Positions 35,486 to 45,279 of a stretch of 64,000 nucleotides of DNA are shown here, in pieces. Position numbers and translations under genes: made by a program. The notes below the pieces were generated by a model. It did no database searches, had not been told where the DNA came from, and was given only the letters and a program-made list of their open reading frames with translations. This DNA is from Firmicutes bacterium HGW-Firmicutes-1 (GTDB lineage: Bacteria > Bacillota > Clostridia > Lachnospirales > Vallitaleaceae). Position 1 is the first letter of the stretch, and each line of letters starts with the position of its first letter. Location: positions 171,192 through 235,191 of the forward strand of contig PHAG01000010.1 of the NCBI GenBank assembly GCA_002841625.1. The letters are read 5' to 3'.

Positions 35486-36783
35486 TGCCAAGTACAGGTG
35501 TTGCAATTGCAATTTTACTAATATCATTTATTATTTTGTTAATGCTTAAGGTACCCGTAACGTTTTCACTTGCACTTTCAACAGTCGTTACAGCGATATA
35601 TTATCAGGTACCATTGATGACAGTTATGCTCAAGATGGTAAAAGGTATTGAATCTTCATCATTAATGGCGATTCCATTTTTTATCATTGCTGGTGAAATT
35701 ATGGGAGCAGGAGGCATATCTAGACGATTGATTGAATTTGCTAATGTTATGGTAGGTCGAGTTAGAGGTGGTCTTGCTCAAGTGAATATATTAGCTAGTA
35801 TGTTCTTCGGAGGAATATCAGGATCAGCTGTTGCTGACGTTTCTTCAATCGGCGCAATATTAATTCCTATGATGAAGGACAATGGTTATGATGATGATTA
35901 TGCAGTAGCAGTAACAGTTACTAGCTCTTGTCAAGGTGTTATTATTCCACCAAGTCATAATATGATTATTTATTCCTTAGCAGCTGGCGGAGGAGTATCC
36001 GTGGGTAAGCTATTCCTAGGAGGCATGGTTCCTGGTATTTTACTAGGAGTTGCATTAATGATTTTGAGTTATTTTATAGCAGTAAAAAGAGGCTATCCAA
36101 AAGGTGAAAAAATTGCTTTCAGGGAAAAAATAAAAATCTCCTTTAATGCATTTTTTGGATTATTTACAGCAGTAATTATTATGGGTGGTGTTTTGACTGG
36201 TGTCTTCACAGCTACAGAATCAGCGGCAGTTGCTTGCTTGTATGCATTTATTATAACATTTTTTGTATATCGAGAAATACCATTAAAAAGAATGAGTCAG
36301 ATTTTATACAATGCTTTAAAGACCTTAGCTTTAGTACTTAGTTTAATAGCAGCCGCTAAAGCATTTGGACATATGCTTGCATTATTACAAGTGCCTGCTT
36401 TAGCAACAAATGCACTTTTAACAATATCAGACAACAAATACGTATTATTATTACTCATTACGTTACTTGTACTTTTATTAGGATGTATTATGGATATGGC
36501 ACCATTAATCCTTATTTTGACGCCTATATTACTTCCAGTTGTTACATCGCTAGGAATGGATCCGGTACATTTTGGAGTAGTTCTTATTCTTAATCTAGCA
36601 ATTGGTTTATGTACACCTCCAGTAGGTGGAGCACTCTTTGTAGGTTGTGCTGTTGGGAAGGTCTCAATAGAAAAAATGACAAAATCCTTACTGCCTTTCT
36701 ACGCAGTAATGGTATCTGTATTAATATTAATAACCCTTGTTCCTCAAGTTGTTATGTTCGTACCGAATCTGTTATTAAAATAA
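35485..36783 (+). CDS. dctM: TRAP transporter large permease subunit DctM
   Basis: The 432-aa ion-coupled permease of the TRAP system with about 12 hydrophobic segments. Signature pieces: IPFFIIAGEIMGAGGI, FFGGISGSAVADVSSIGAILIPMM, PPSHNMIIYS, TATESAAVACLYAF and GLCTPPVGGALFVGC. The start is coupled to dctQ with AGGAGG 11 nt upstream. With DctP and DctQ it forms a sodium-driven uronate importer. Confidence 0.95.
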   Translation: MPSTGVAIAILLISFIILLMLKVPVTFSLALSTVVTAIYYQVPLMTVMLKMVKGIESSSLMAIPFFIIAGEIMGAGGISRRLIEFANVMVGRVRGGLAQVNILASMFFGGISGSAVADVSSIGAILIPMMKDNGYDDDYAVAVTVTSSCQGVIIPPSHNMIIYSLAAGGGVSVGKLFLGGMVPGILLGVALMILSYFIAVKRGYPKGEKIAFREKIKISFNAFFGLFTAVIIMGGVLTGVFTATESAAVACLYAFIITFFVYREIPLKRMSQILYNALKTLALVLSLIAAAKAFGHMLALLQVPALATNALLTISDNKYVLLLLITLLVLLLGCIMDMAPLILILTPILLPVVTSLGMDPVHFGVVLILNLAIGLCTPPVGGALFVGCAVGKVSIEKMTKSLLPFYAVMVSVLILITLVPQVVMFVPNLLLK

Positions 36784-36822
36784 AATCGATCAGATTGCGA
36801 AGATCAAGGATAGGAGATAAAC

Positions 36823-37800
36823 ATGGCTAATCAACAAAGGACGAAAATTTCCTTGAAATATGACCAAAAGCAATCTGTTGTAATACTAGCAGTTATATGT
36901 TGTTTGTTATGGGGCACAGCCTTCCCTATATTGAAAATAAGTTACCAAGAATTAGGACTACAACCCAATGATATATTTTCGAAAATGGTATTTGCAGGGT
37001 TAAGATTTTTATTGGCGGGAATGATTGTCTTTATTTATTATTTTATTAAAAACAAAAAAATTCCTGAAATGAATAAGCGTAGTATCATGCCTTTTATCAT
37101 TTTTGGACTGTTAAACACAACAATACAGTATTTCTTCTTTTATACAGGGGTAGCCAACACTACCGCAATTAAGGGTGTTTTGTTAGATACATCAAAGCCG
37201 TTAATTGTAGTTATCATTGCCCACTTTATTTATAAGAATGACCGGATTAATCTTAATAAAGCATTAGGGATTATATTAGGATTTACAGGTATTATTCTTG
37301 TTAATATGAGTAAAATAGGCGGAGGTGGATTGGCCCTAAATTTTAGTGTGTATGGAGAAGGGTTTTTGATTATTTCATCAATTGCGTCCGCTTTTGCTGT
37401 TATTTATGGGAAAAAGATATCTAAAATATATGATCCAACCGTAATGAATTGTTATCAGTTTTTATTTGGCTCCGTAGTATTGCTTGGGGTTGGATTAATT
37501 GCGAAGGGTGGATTTCACTTGAAATTTAACGCCTTAGCGCTCGTGTTATTGATTTTTTCAGCCCTTGTTTCGGCAATCGCCTTTGTCATATGGTATAACC
37601 TATTAAAGCATAATAAGGCAACGACAGTGACGATTTATATATTCTTAATACCAATATTTGGGACGATGATTAGCTCAATTGTATTACCAAATGAAATCTT
37701 AAATATCAATATAATCATAAGCTTGGTACTGTCGGCAACTGGCATTTATTTAGTGAATAAAAATAGCAAGGAGGTGTTAAATTTTGAAAATGACATTTAG
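36823..37800 (+). CDS. DMT superfamily permease (EamA type)
   Basis: A 325-aa membrane protein with ten hydrophobic helices in two EamA repeats. It opens VVILAVICCLLWGTAFPILKIS, typical of drug/metabolite transporters, with VANTTAIKGVLLDTSKPLIVVIIA in the first repeat and VSAIAFVIWYNLLKHNKAT in the second. It lies between dctM and uxuA and overlaps uxuA by 17 bp, so it belongs to the same operon and may export or import a sugar acid. The substrate is unknown. Confidence 0.85.
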   Translation: MANQQRTKISLKYDQKQSVVILAVICCLLWGTAFPILKISYQELGLQPNDIFSKMVFAGLRFLLAGMIVFIYYFIKNKKIPEMNKRSIMPFIIFGLLNTTIQYFFFYTGVANTTAIKGVLLDTSKPLIVVIIAHFIYKNDRINLNKALGIILGFTGIILVNMSKIGGGGLALNFSVYGEGFLIISSIASAFAVIYGKKISKIYDPTVMNCYQFLFGSVVLLGVGLIAKGGFHLKFNALALVLLIFSALVSAIAFVIWYNLLKHNKATTVTIYIFLIPIFGTMISSIVLPNEILNINIIISLVLSATGIYLVNKNSKEVLNFENDI

Positions 37801-38863
37801 GTGGTATGGTTCTAAGGATGACAAAATTACCTTAGAACAAATTAGACAAATACCTACAACTACAGGCATCGTTGGGGCGATATTCGATGTACCTGTTGGT
37901 GAAGTGTGGCCTCTTGAGAAAATTGTTGCTCTAAAAAATGAAGTAGAAAGTTCAGGTCTAACCTTAGAAGTTATCGAAAGTGTTAATGTACATGAAGACA
38001 TTAAGCTAGGACTTGAAACAAGAGATCAATATATTGAAAATTATAAAGAGACATTGATGAATTTGGCTAAAATAGGCATTAAGGTGGTCTGTTATAATTT
38101 TATGCCAGTTTTTGACTGGACACGAACAGATTTAGCCAAGTTACGTGAAGATGGTTCTAATGTGCTTTCATATGAAGAAGATGAAATTGAAGATACAGAT
38201 CCACAAAAGATGATAGATGCAATTGAAAACAATTCAAATGGTTTTATATTGCCTGGTTGGGAACCTGAAAGGCTGAAAGAAATCAAGAAGTTGTTTGAAC
38301 AATATAAAGAAGTTGATGAAGAAAAGCTTGTTGCTAACTTAAAATATTTTTTAGAAGCAATTATACCAGTAGCAGAGACGTGTGGTATTAAAATGGCAAT
38401 ACATCCAGATGATCCACCATGGCCAATATTTGGGCTTCCACGTATAGTAAATTCAAAAGAAAGTATTGAAAGAGTACTCAGCCTGGTAGATAGTCCATAT
38501 AACGGATTAACTCTTTGCAGTGGTTCTTTGGGGGCGAATAGAGAAAATAATATTCCTGAGCTGATACGCTATTTTGGACATATGGGTAGAGTGCATTTTG
38601 GTCATGTCAGAAATATTCGTTTTAAAGAAGGTAGAGATTTTGAAGAGGCTGCCCACAAGACTGAAGATGGTTCATTAGATATGTTTGATATTATGAAGGC
38701 TTATTATGAGATTGGATTTGAGGGCTACCTACGACCGGATCACGGACGAATGATTTGGGGAGAAAAGGGTAGACCAGGCTACGGATTATATGATCGTGCC
38801 CTTGGTATTTCCTATTTAAGTGGCTTATGGGAAGCAATCGAAAGAATGGAGGCGCTCAAATGA
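37784..38863 (+). CDS. uxuA: Mannonate dehydratase
   Basis: UxuA dehydrates D-mannonate to KDG, the last step special to glucuronate. It is a xylose-isomerase-like TIM barrel; characteristic parts are [57 protein letters not shown] and [13 protein letters not shown]. Length 359 aa is standard. Start is TTG at 37784 with AAGGAGG upstream, inside the end of the permease gene. The next gene reduces fructuronate to mannonate. Confidence 0.95.
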   Translation: MKMTFRWYGSKDDKITLEQIRQIPTTTGIVGAIFDVPVGEVWPLEKIVALKNEVESSGLTLEVIESVNVHEDIKLGLETRDQYIENYKETLMNLAKIGIKVVCYNFMPVFDWTRTDLAKLREDGSNVLSYEEDEIEDTDPQKMIDAIENNSNGFILPGWEPERLKEIKKLFEQYKEVDEEKLVANLKYFLEAIIPVAETCGIKMAIHPDDPPWPIFGLPRIVNSKESIERVLSLVDSPYNGLTLCSGSLGANRENNIPELIRYFGHMGRVHFGHVRNIRFKEGRDFEEAAHKTEDGSLDMFDIMKAYYEIGFEGYLRPDHGRMIWGEKGRPGYGLYDRALGISYLSGLWEAIERMEALK

Positions 38864-39702
38864 GGAATCAATTAAAAGATAAGGTAGCTGTTATTACTGG
38901 TGGAGGCGGCATTTTGTGTGGCGCTTTTGCCAAAGAATTGGCAGCTCAAGGTGTTAAGGTAGCTATACTGGATTTATCTATAGAAGCTGCACAGAGAACT
39001 GCAGACAGCATTAAGCAAGAAGGCGGTATTGCAATAGCAGTTGGTTGTAACGTTTTAGAAGTTGAGAGTGTTGAAGCGGCTAAGGATAAGGTTTTAGAGG
39101 TCTTTGGTGGATGCGACATATTAATCAATGGAGCCGGTGGAAATCATCCGAAGGCATCAACAACGAAGGAAACACTATCGATAAATGATCTGACTCCAGT
39201 AGAGGGCATCACAACCTTCTTTGATTTAGACCTAAAAGGGTTTGAATTTGTTTTTAATTTGAATTTTATGGGAACACTTATAGCCACACAGGTTTTTTCT
39301 AAACCAATGGTTGGCAAAGAAGGAGCAACAATCCTGAACATTTCCTCCATGAGTGCACCTTGTCCAATGACAAAGGTACCTGCGTATAGTGCTGCTAAAG
39401 CAGCGATTAGTAATTTTACACAATGGCTAGCTGTTCATATGGCAGAGGTTGGTATAAGAGTGAATGCGATTGCTCCTGGCTTCTTTATCACAGCCCAAAA
39501 TGAAAAATTATTGGTTAATGAAGATGGTACACTAACAGAACGTTCCCAAAAGATTATTGATCATACCCCAATGAGACGTTTTGGTCAGCCAGAAGATTTG
39601 CTAGGCACTTTGTTATGGTTATGTGATAACAGTATGTCAGCATTTGTAACGGGCATTGTGGTGCCAGTTGATGGCGGATTTATGGCGTACTCAGGCGTTT
39701 GA
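38860..39702 (+). CDS. uxuB: SDR-type fructuronate reductase (D-mannonate oxidoreductase)
   Basis: A short-chain dehydrogenase of 280 aa: [37 protein letters not shown]. The long insert [14 protein letters not shown]...[17 protein letters not shown] is typical of the Bacillus YjmF/UxuB group that replaces the classical UxuB. It would make mannonate from fructuronate for uxuA, which it overlaps by 4 bp. ATG 38860 has GGAGG just before it. Last gene of the island. Confidence 0.85.
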   Translation: MRNQLKDKVAVITGGGGILCGAFAKELAAQGVKVAILDLSIEAAQRTADSIKQEGGIAIAVGCNVLEVESVEAAKDKVLEVFGGCDILINGAGGNHPKASTTKETLSINDLTPVEGITTFFDLDLKGFEFVFNLNFMGTLIATQVFSKPMVGKEGATILNISSMSAPCPMTKVPAYSAAKAAISNFTQWLAVHMAEVGIRVNAIAPGFFITAQNEKLLVNEDGTLTERSQKIIDHTPMRRFGQPEDLLGTLLWLCDNSMSAFVTGIVVPVDGGFMAYSGV

Positions 39703-39807
39703 TATAACGTCATATATGAATAAACAGTAGTTAGATTTATTAGAAATCATGTACATTCATAATGCCATATCCAAACCCCTTCCTATAAATAGATTTTTTT
39801 CTGCAAG

Positions 39808-39845
39808 ATGAGTTCACTGCTTAAATGGTGAGCTTATTTTGTTTC
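39808..39845 (+). terminator. Terminator of the uronate operon
   Basis: ATGAGTTCAC / GTGAGCTTAT (with G-U pairs) around TGCTTAAATG, followed by TTTGTTT, 110 bp after the last stop. Confidence 0.55.
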
Positions 39846-39899
39846 TTAGCAAGGTAATGCAATTGTAATATTTAACATTATTTAACAGGTCAATTCATC

Positions 39900-39928
39900 T
39901 TGACAGATCAATCAAAAAGTAATATACT
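39900..39928 (+). promoter_or_regulatory. Promoter of the SRP RNA
   Basis: TTGACA (39900-39905), 17 bp, TATACT (39923-39928): a near-consensus sigma-A promoter expected for a stable RNA. Confidence 0.85.
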
Positions 39929-39952
39929 AATCGTTACGACCACACTGTCATA

Positions 39953-40225
39953 AAGTTTCCGCGCAAACCGGGGAGATAGCGGTGCCCTGTACCTGCAATC
40001 CGCTATAGCAGGGGCGATATCAATCTGAGGCCTTCAATTTGTAGGGCTGCCCTTTACAAGTGGCGATGATAATTGGGTCTTACGCAATTAGAATCTACGA
40101 ATCGTGTCAGGTCCGGAAGGAAGCAGCACTAAGTAGAACCTCTGGTGTGCCGTAAGGTAGCCTAGCTTGAGTTAACTATAAAGGTAACGCTTATGGATGA
40201 TTGTCAAAGTGCGATGCGCGGAATT
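39953..40225 (+). ncRNA. ffs: Signal recognition particle RNA, large Firmicutes type
   Basis: The S domain signature GTCAGGTCCGGAAGGAAGCA at 40105-40124 binds Ffh. The Alu domain is also present at the 5' end (GGGGAGATAGCGGTGCCCTG, 39970-39989), as in the roughly 270-nt scRNA of Bacillus. The ends pair: CCGCGC (39959-39964) with GCGCGG (40216-40221), which fixes the extent to within a few bases. It lies upstream of dnaX, the usual place in Firmicutes. Exact mature ends are estimated. Confidence 0.95.
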
Positions 40226-40248
40226 TAATATATAATATAGCAAAAAAT

Positions 40249-40274
40249 GAAACCACTTATAGTGGTTTTTAATT
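40249..40274 (+). terminator. Terminator after the SRP RNA
   Basis: AAACCACT / AGTGGTTT stem with a TAT loop and a following TTTAATTT. Confidence 0.8.
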
Positions 40275-40384
40275 TATGAATAAACATTTCATTTCGTACT
40301 GTTAGGCTTTATTTGGCAGAGACAATTTGAACAAGTAAATAGAAAAGCTATCTTAGATCAAAGTGATTGGTGCTTGACTTTATA

Positions 40385-40413
40385 TTGTGACAAAGTTTGC
40401 AATATGATATAAT
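40385..40413 (+). promoter_or_regulatory. Sigma-A promoter of the dnaX leader
   Basis: TTGTGA (40385-40390), 17 bp, TATAAT (40408-40413). Transcription would begin close to the dispersed motif copy at 40422. Confidence 0.6.
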
Positions 40414-40421
40414 TATTGTAA

Positions 40422-40449
40422 GCGAATACGGAGGTTTTGTAACATTGAC
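40422..40449 (+). repeat. Dispersed 28-bp motif, copy B
   Basis: 27/28 identical to copy A at 14321-14348. Here it forms the very start of the predicted dnaX leader transcript. A TTG at 40445 opens a 12-codon frame (MTDKKQVPTSGI) that ends within the hairpin that follows. Confidence 0.7.
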
Positions 40450-40465
40450 CGATAAGAAACAAGTT

Positions 40466-40508
40466 CCCACCTCTGGGATATGATGAAATGCAGAGGCGTG
40501 TATTTTTT
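40466..40508 (+). terminator. Leader terminator upstream of dnaX
   Basis: CCTCTG (40470-40475) pairs with CAGAGG (40491-40496), extended by flanking CA/TG pairs, followed by TATTTTTTG. It lies between the promoter and dnaX, so it would give an RNA of about 90 nt or attenuate dnaX. Confidence 0.6.
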
Positions 40509-40555
40509 GAATAAATTATTGATAATATAAATTGCTTAATATAGGGAAGTGCAAA

Positions 40556-42151
40556 ATGGCATATACAGCGTTATACAGAAAATGGCGTCCTGATTGCTTT
40601 GAAAATGTAGTTGGACAAGAACATATCGTTAAGACATTAACCAATCAAATCAAGGCGGGCAGAATTGGCCATGCCTATTTGTTTTGTGGTACTAGAGGTA
40701 CAGGCAAAACATCAACAGCAAAAATATTTGCAAAGGCGGTTAATTGTGAAGCACCAGTTGAGGGGAGTCCATGCAATCATTGCCCAGTATGCGAAAATCT
40801 AAGCTTTAACCAGAGCATGAACATCATTGAAATCGATGCTGCTTCAAATAATGGCGTTGACAATATAAGAGAAATACGAGAAGAAGTAAGATATACGCCT
40901 ACAGAAGGCAAGTATAAGGTGTACATTGTTGATGAGGTTCATATGTTATCTCAAGGAGCATTTAACGCATTACTGAAAACCTTAGAGGAACCACCAAGTC
41001 ACGTTATTTTTATTCTTGCAACAACTGAGCCACATAAGATTCCAGCGACAATACTTTCAAGGTGCCAAAGATATGATTTTAAAAGAATCTCTGTTATAAC
41101 AGTTGCAAAAACGATTATGAGATATTTAGAAGAAGAAGGAATTGTGGCTGAAGAAGCCGCAATAAGATACATTGCAAAAGTAGCTGACGGCTCTATGAGG
41201 GATGCTTTAAGTATATTAGATCAATGCATTGCTTTTTATTTAGGAGAAGAGATTACCTTCAGTAAAGTGCTAGATGTATTAGGTGCTGTTGATACCTCGG
41301 TCTTTACGAAGCTGGTTTCAGCCCTTGAAGAAAAAGATGTTAAGAAGTGCATGGATATTATGGAGTTGGTTTTTGTGCAAGGTAGAGACCTTCCTCAATT
41401 TGTAATAGATCTTATTCACTATTTTAGAAACCTAATCGTCTTTAAAAGCATAGGGGATAGTGAAGGCATCGTAGAAATGTCAGATGAAAATTTTGCAGTA
41501 CTGAAGCAACAGAGTCATTCATTAAAAGATGATATAATCATATATTATATAAAGGTTTTTTCGGAGTTAGAAAGTAAAATGAAACAAGCTTCTCAGAAGA
41601 GAGTTTTAATTGAAGTTGAACTGATGAAATTATGTCAACCTTCAACGGAGAGTTCGTTAACTGGAATCATGGATCGATTATCACATCTTGAAAAGCTGGT
41701 TAAGGAAGGCAACATAGTTACCAAAGTAGTTGAGAAGCAAGCCGAAATACCCGAACCTAAAGTTGCGAAAAAAACAATCCATAAGGATGCAATCCCTACT
41801 GATGTGAAAGAAGCGATGATTAGATTTGATGAGCTTGTCGCGAGAACTACGGGACTCGAAAGGGCTATTTTAACTAGAGCTATTCCAGCATATTTAGAAG
41901 ATGAATATTTATATATTATTTGTGAAGATGAGATTCAAAAAAATCGCTTGATTTTACCAGAAATTACAAGTACAATAAATGAAATATTAGGAAGTCTTCA
42001 TCAAAAAAGGTTTAAGTTAAAAATTATGACGGTGCAGGAATATGATACACTTGCTCATGCAACGAAGGACATTACAACTGCGGCTAAGGATGCTAAAAAT
42101 CTTTTTGAGGAGTTAAAATCACAAATCAAGTTTGAGATACAAGAAATATAG
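40556..42151 (+). CDS. dnaX: DNA polymerase III subunits gamma and tau
   Basis: The clamp-loader ATPase of the replisome. It opens [28 protein letters not shown] with Walker [10 protein letters not shown], the zinc site C...CNHCPVC, Walker B IVDEVHML, and sensor 1 [10 protein letters not shown] domain III follows, then a poorly conserved tail. ATG 40556 follows AGGGAAGTG; the frame is open 24 bp further. 531 aa. At codons 405-406 a run of seven A's (41768-41774) lies before an immediate stop in the -1 frame. It is followed by ybaB and recR, the standard Firmicutes order. Confidence 0.96.
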   Translation: MAYTALYRKWRPDCFENVVGQEHIVKTLTNQIKAGRIGHAYLFCGTRGTGKTSTAKIFAKAVNCEAPVEGSPCNHCPVCENLSFNQSMNIIEIDAASNNGVDNIREIREEVRYTPTEGKYKVYIVDEVHMLSQGAFNALLKTLEEPPSHVIFILATTEPHKIPATILSRCQRYDFKRISVITVAKTIMRYLEEEGIVAEEAAIRYIAKVADGSMRDALSILDQCIAFYLGEEITFSKVLDVLGAVDTSVFTKLVSALEEKDVKKCMDIMELVFVQGRDLPQFVIDLIHYFRNLIVFKSIGDSEGIVEMSDENFAVLKQQSHSLKDDIIIYYIKVFSELESKMKQASQKRVLIEVELMKLCQPSTESSLTGIMDRLSHLEKLVKEGNIVTKVVEKQAEIPEPKVAKKTIHKDAIPTDVKEAMIRFDELVARTTGLERAILTRAIPAYLEDEYLYIICEDEIQKNRLILPEITSTINEILGSLHQKRFKLKIMTVQEYDTLAHATKDITTAAKDAKNLFEELKSQIKFEIQEI

Positions 42152-42177
42152 AAAAACAAAATTTAGGAGGAAATAAA

Positions 42178-42534
42178 ATGGCTAAAAAAGGTGGATTTTC
42201 AGGTGGCGGTGGTGCAATGCCTAACAATATGAACAATCTTATGAAACAAGCACAAAAAATGCAAAAACAAATGCAAGAGATGCAAGAAGAATTAGATACA
42301 AAGGTTTTTGAAGCGGTAGTAGGTGGTGGAGTTGTTAAGGCAGAAGTAAATGGTAAAAAAGAGCTAAAGAAAATTACAATTCAAAAAGAAGCGGTTGATC
42401 CAGATGATGTTGAAATGTTAGAAGATCTCATTGTTGCTGCAGTAAATGAAGCAATAAGAAAGGCAGATCAACAAGTAAATCAACAAATGTCGCAATTAAC
42501 AGGCGGCATGAATTTACCTGGTGGTTTATTCTAA
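42178..42534 (+). CDS. YbaB/EbfC family nucleoid-associated protein
   Basis: A small dimeric DNA-binding protein (118 aa), nearly always between dnaX and recR. It has the glycine-rich start, the [18 protein letters not shown] helix, [22 protein letters not shown] and an [22 protein letters not shown] end. ATG follows AGGAGGAAATAAA. Confidence 0.96.
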   Translation: MAKKGGFSGGGGAMPNNMNNLMKQAQKMQKQMQEMQEELDTKVFEAVVGGGVVKAEVNGKKELKKITIQKEAVDPDDVEMLEDLIVAAVNEAIRKADQQVNQQMSQLTGGMNLPGGLF

Positions 42535-42536
42535 CT

Positions 42537-43145
42537 ATGGCGATAGATTATTTTGGTATGCATATTGGCAAGTTAATAGAAGAGTTATCAACACTTCCTG
42601 GAATAGGTCCTAAAACTGCACAGAGACTGGCTTTTTACATTATTAATTTACCAGAGAGTGCTACAAACAGCCTAGCAACCTCAATTATTGAAGCAAAAAG
42701 AAACACAAAATATTGCGAAAAATGCTGCGCCATTACAGATGCAACGTATTGCCCAATTTGTAGAAATGAAAAAAGAGATCAAAGTTCAATCATGGTTGTA
42801 GAGGAATCAAGAGATATGGCAGCCTATGAACGAACAAAACAGTACAGGGGACTATACCATGTGCTACAAGGCGCAATATCGCCTATGCTTGGTATTGGAC
42901 CTAAAGATTTGAAAATGCGTGAATTACTACTGAGGCTTGAAGCAGAAGATGTGAAAGAGGTTATATTAGCGACCAATTCTTCCGTTGAAGGAGAAGCCAC
43001 TGCGGTATACTTGAGTAAGCTTATCAAACCTTTAGGCATAAAAGTTTCAAGGATTGCAAATGGAGTACCTGTTGGTGGGGACTTGGAATATGTAGATGAA
43101 ATAACTCTTTCAAGAGCGCTTGAAGGACGTGTTATATTATCGTAG
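42537..43145 (+). CDS. recR: Recombination protein RecR
   Basis: RecR works with RecO and RecF to load RecA at gaps. Order: helix-hairpin-helix (LSTLPGIGPKTAQRLAFYI), four-Cys zinc finger (CEKCCAITDATYCPIC), Toprim domain with VVEESRDMAAYE and LATNSSVEGEATAVYL, and the end GGDLEYVDEITLSRALEGR. 202 aa, typical. It starts 3 bp after ybaB with no obvious ribosome binding site of its own, so it is translationally coupled. Confidence 0.97.
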   Translation: MAIDYFGMHIGKLIEELSTLPGIGPKTAQRLAFYIINLPESATNSLATSIIEAKRNTKYCEKCCAITDATYCPICRNEKRDQSSIMVVEESRDMAAYERTKQYRGLYHVLQGAISPMLGIGPKDLKMRELLLRLEAEDVKEVILATNSSVEGEATAVYLSKLIKPLGIKVSRIANGVPVGGDLEYVDEITLSRALEGRVILS

Positions 43146-43666
43146 ACTTATAACTGATGTCCCGAGTAAAAAAAGTTATATCATCTCGCTGAAAGTTCTA
43201 TCACTGATAATAAAGTCTTATCAAAAACATGCCTTTAATTAAGGAAAACCTCTTTGAAAGCATGTTTTTTTAATGCCCCAAACCTTTCCCCCTTAATACT
43301 TATCACTGCCCGTACCAACCCTTACTGTAGCCCTTAAAAGACCCTAATTGGAAAGATCTAATGGACTACGTTCTTACTGATCAGTTCAAACTATCTTTTT
43401 TTGGGAGAACTTTCTAATAAATCTTTTACTGATTTTAGAGAAGGGGGGAGAGAAGACTTGTTTTTAGAAGGTTTGCAAGGACTTTATTTGCATATTTGAA
43501 GGGTTAAGAATTAAGTGATAAGGTGAAAATGAAATGGATTATCAACCGTGAAGATGGATAAGATAGAACTTAAGCAATAATAGAGTGATAAGAGTAATAT
43601 AAGTAGATGCTTATTGTCATATTTTAAAATTATAATATACCAGAATTTATAGAAAGGTTGTGAAGT
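43146..43666. other. 521-bp intergenic region after recR
   Basis: At 43226-43268 AAACATGC pairs with GCATGTTT and a T-run follows, a likely operon terminator with an inner CCTTTAATTAAGG. The rest is AT-rich with no ORF, RNA or repeat that I can support. A TATAAT-like sequence at 43631 may serve the small gene that follows. Confidence 0.5.
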
Positions 43667-43774
43667 ATGAACGGTATAGTAATTATACTCAGTGGTGTTT
43701 TATTTCTTGTTCTTGCAGTATTGCCAGTTATTGTTGTTACAGTTCATATAATTTTGCTGAAAAATGCGAAGTAA
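43667..43774 (+). CDS. Small single-helix membrane protein, 35 aa
   Basis: ATG with AAAGG about 10 nt upstream opens a 35-codon frame that is almost entirely one hydrophobic helix (IVIILSGVLFLVLAVLPVIV) with a short basic end (LLKNAK). A terminator follows at 43810. Neither function nor family is recognised. Confidence 0.5.
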   Translation: MNGIVIILSGVLFLVLAVLPVIVVTVHIILLKNAK

Positions 43775-43809
43775 CTAGAAAAATAAAGTAAGGTTCAAAT
43801 ACATGCAGT

Positions 43810-43840
43810 AGGGAAGCCCAAAATGGCTTCCCTTGATTTT
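43810..43840. terminator. Terminator shared by convergent genes
   Basis: GGGAAGCC / GGCTTCCC with a CAAAAT loop; TTGATTTT follows on the + strand. It stands between the small membrane protein and the minus-strand AraC regulator. Confidence 0.65.
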
Positions 43841-43858
43841 AAGTATAATGTGTTGCAA

Positions 43859-44737
43859 CTACGATAAGTTCTTCATAATGGGTATCCATATTTCACTTTT
43901 AAAAGTTGGTGAAGTTACTTCTTTATTCTCATTCCATAAGATTTCTGGTCCTTCTGTTTGTTCGTAGTTTGAAGACGGGAACCATTCGGAATAAATACGT
44001 CCCCAAGCATTTTGAAGTGCATCTGGAAAAGGTCCCACTGCTGTAAATACAGCCCATGTTGAGGCAGGAACCTCAAGTTGTGTCAGGTTATCTGGACACT
44101 CCTTAGTTGTTGCCACACCGATATAATGGTCTAGTTCACCTTTTTCCTTCATTCGCCCTTCAGAAAAGTTTGTTGATGCACTAATTAGTCCTAATGGCTC
44201 CACATTAGAAAGTTCTTTAAGTTTATTAATTACTTCATTGTTTAGACTTTTCCACATAGATGCAATCTCTGAATTTACACCATGAAAAACTATTGGAACT
44301 CTTTTTTGAATACCAACGATACGAAATGCTTCTTTTTCTTCAATCCGATAATTCATTTCATTTCCTCCTTTAATTGTTAATTGAAAGGTCATTGGTGGAT
44401 AGGCTTTTAGTGATTTTCCATTACTTCTGGCCTCTGATGGTGTCATTCCATGCAAACTTTGGAAGGCTCTTGCGAAAGAGTCTGGTGAGTTATACCCATA
44501 TTTTATTGCGACATCAATTACCTTAGTATTGCTCTTATTTAGTTCAAATGCTGCAAGAGTAAGGCGTCTGCGGCGTATATACTCTGCCAGAGTAACACCT
44601 GCAAGAAAAGAAAACATTCGTTGAAAATGATATTCTGAGCAAAAAGCAATCTTTGCTACTGTTTTAAAATCGATATCATTAGTAAGATTTTCTTCGATAT
44701 AGCCTAATGCTTCATTCATATTTTTAAGTGAATCCAT
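43859..44737 (-). CDS. AraC-family regulator with GyrI-like effector domain
   Basis: The N-terminal AraC DNA-binding domain (about 5-105) has two helix-turn-helices ([20 protein letters not shown] and [20 protein letters not shown]...GMTPSEAR). The C-terminal GyrI/effector-binding domain (about 130-292) reads [21 protein letters not shown] to the end and typically binds drugs or amphipathic ligands. I start at ATG 44737, which has AGGAGGTGACATTA in front; the frame extends upstream to 44857 without such a site. 292 aa. A second strong start lies inside the gene at 44356. Confidence 0.88.
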   Translation of the reverse strand: MDSLKNMNEALGYIEENLTNDIDFKTVAKIAFCSEYHFQRMFSFLAGVTLAEYIRRRRLTLAAFELNKSNTKVIDVAIKYGYNSPDSFARAFQSLHGMTPSEARSNGKSLKAYPPMTFQLTIKGGNEMNYRIEEKEAFRIVGIQKRVPIVFHGVNSEIASMWKSLNNEVINKLKELSNVEPLGLISASTNFSEGRMKEKGELDHYIGVATTKECPDNLTQLEVPASTWAVFTAVGPFPDALQNAWGRIYSEWFPSSNYEQTEGPEILWNENKEVTSPTFKSEIWIPIMKNLS

Positions 44738-44999
44738 TAATGTCACCTCCTCTCTCACCCATAGAATATCAGAAATTATGTGTGTCGATCCGACTATTCT
44801 TGCACAGTTATGTGGGTTAATCTTTGCAATTAAATGCCTTTCTTCTACCTTAATCATATTATAAACTAAAAAGATATCGAATTGAGATAACTATGAACTT
44901 TTTTGTACCATTATTATTAAGCATTACGGTCCGGCTACAATTGTGATAAAACTTTATTCGTGGACAACAAGTTGCGCTGGTGCAGTAACATAAAAAAGG

Positions 45000-45032
45000 A
45001 CTGTTACACAATATTTGAGAACAGTCCTTTTC
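45000..45032 (-). terminator. Terminator after the 36-aa basic protein
   Basis: AAGGACTGTT / AACAGTCCTT stem; on the minus strand it ends in TTTTTT, just past the stop of the small gene. Confidence 0.8.
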
Positions 45033-45034
45033 GT

Positions 45035-45145
45035 TTACTTATTCTTCTTTGCTGCAGGTGTTCCGGTTGGAATAGCAGTTGTTAGAGAAGCTGACTCTAT
45101 TGATTTCTTCTTCTTTTTGATGCTTCGTGGACTTTTATCTCCCAT
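45035..45145 (-). CDS. Small basic protein, 36 aa
   Basis: ATG preceded by AAGGAGCG opens a 36-codon frame, MGDKSPRSIKKKKKSIES, then a Thr/Pro/Ala-rich part ending AAKKNK. Short lysine-rich proteins of this look are common in Clostridia and have no known function. A good terminator follows directly, which supports a real gene. Confidence 0.65.
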   Translation of the reverse strand: MGDKSPRSIKKKKKSIESASLTTAIPTGTPAAKKNK

Positions 45146-45225
45146 ATAGCGCTCCTTATAAATATGATTGAATATTTAAATCTCTATGGTATTATGTCCA
45201 TTTTCTTCTCGGTTTAACATTTAAT

Positions 45226-45258
45226 TAAAAAAACGAGCAGAAGGTAAACACTTCTGGC
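45226..45258 (-). terminator. Terminator of the AI-2E transporter gene
   Basis: On the minus strand CAGAAG / CTTCTG with a TGTTTAC loop is followed by CTCGTTTTTTT. Confidence 0.75.
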
Positions 45259-45279
45259 CCGTGATTTCTTATTGTTAGT

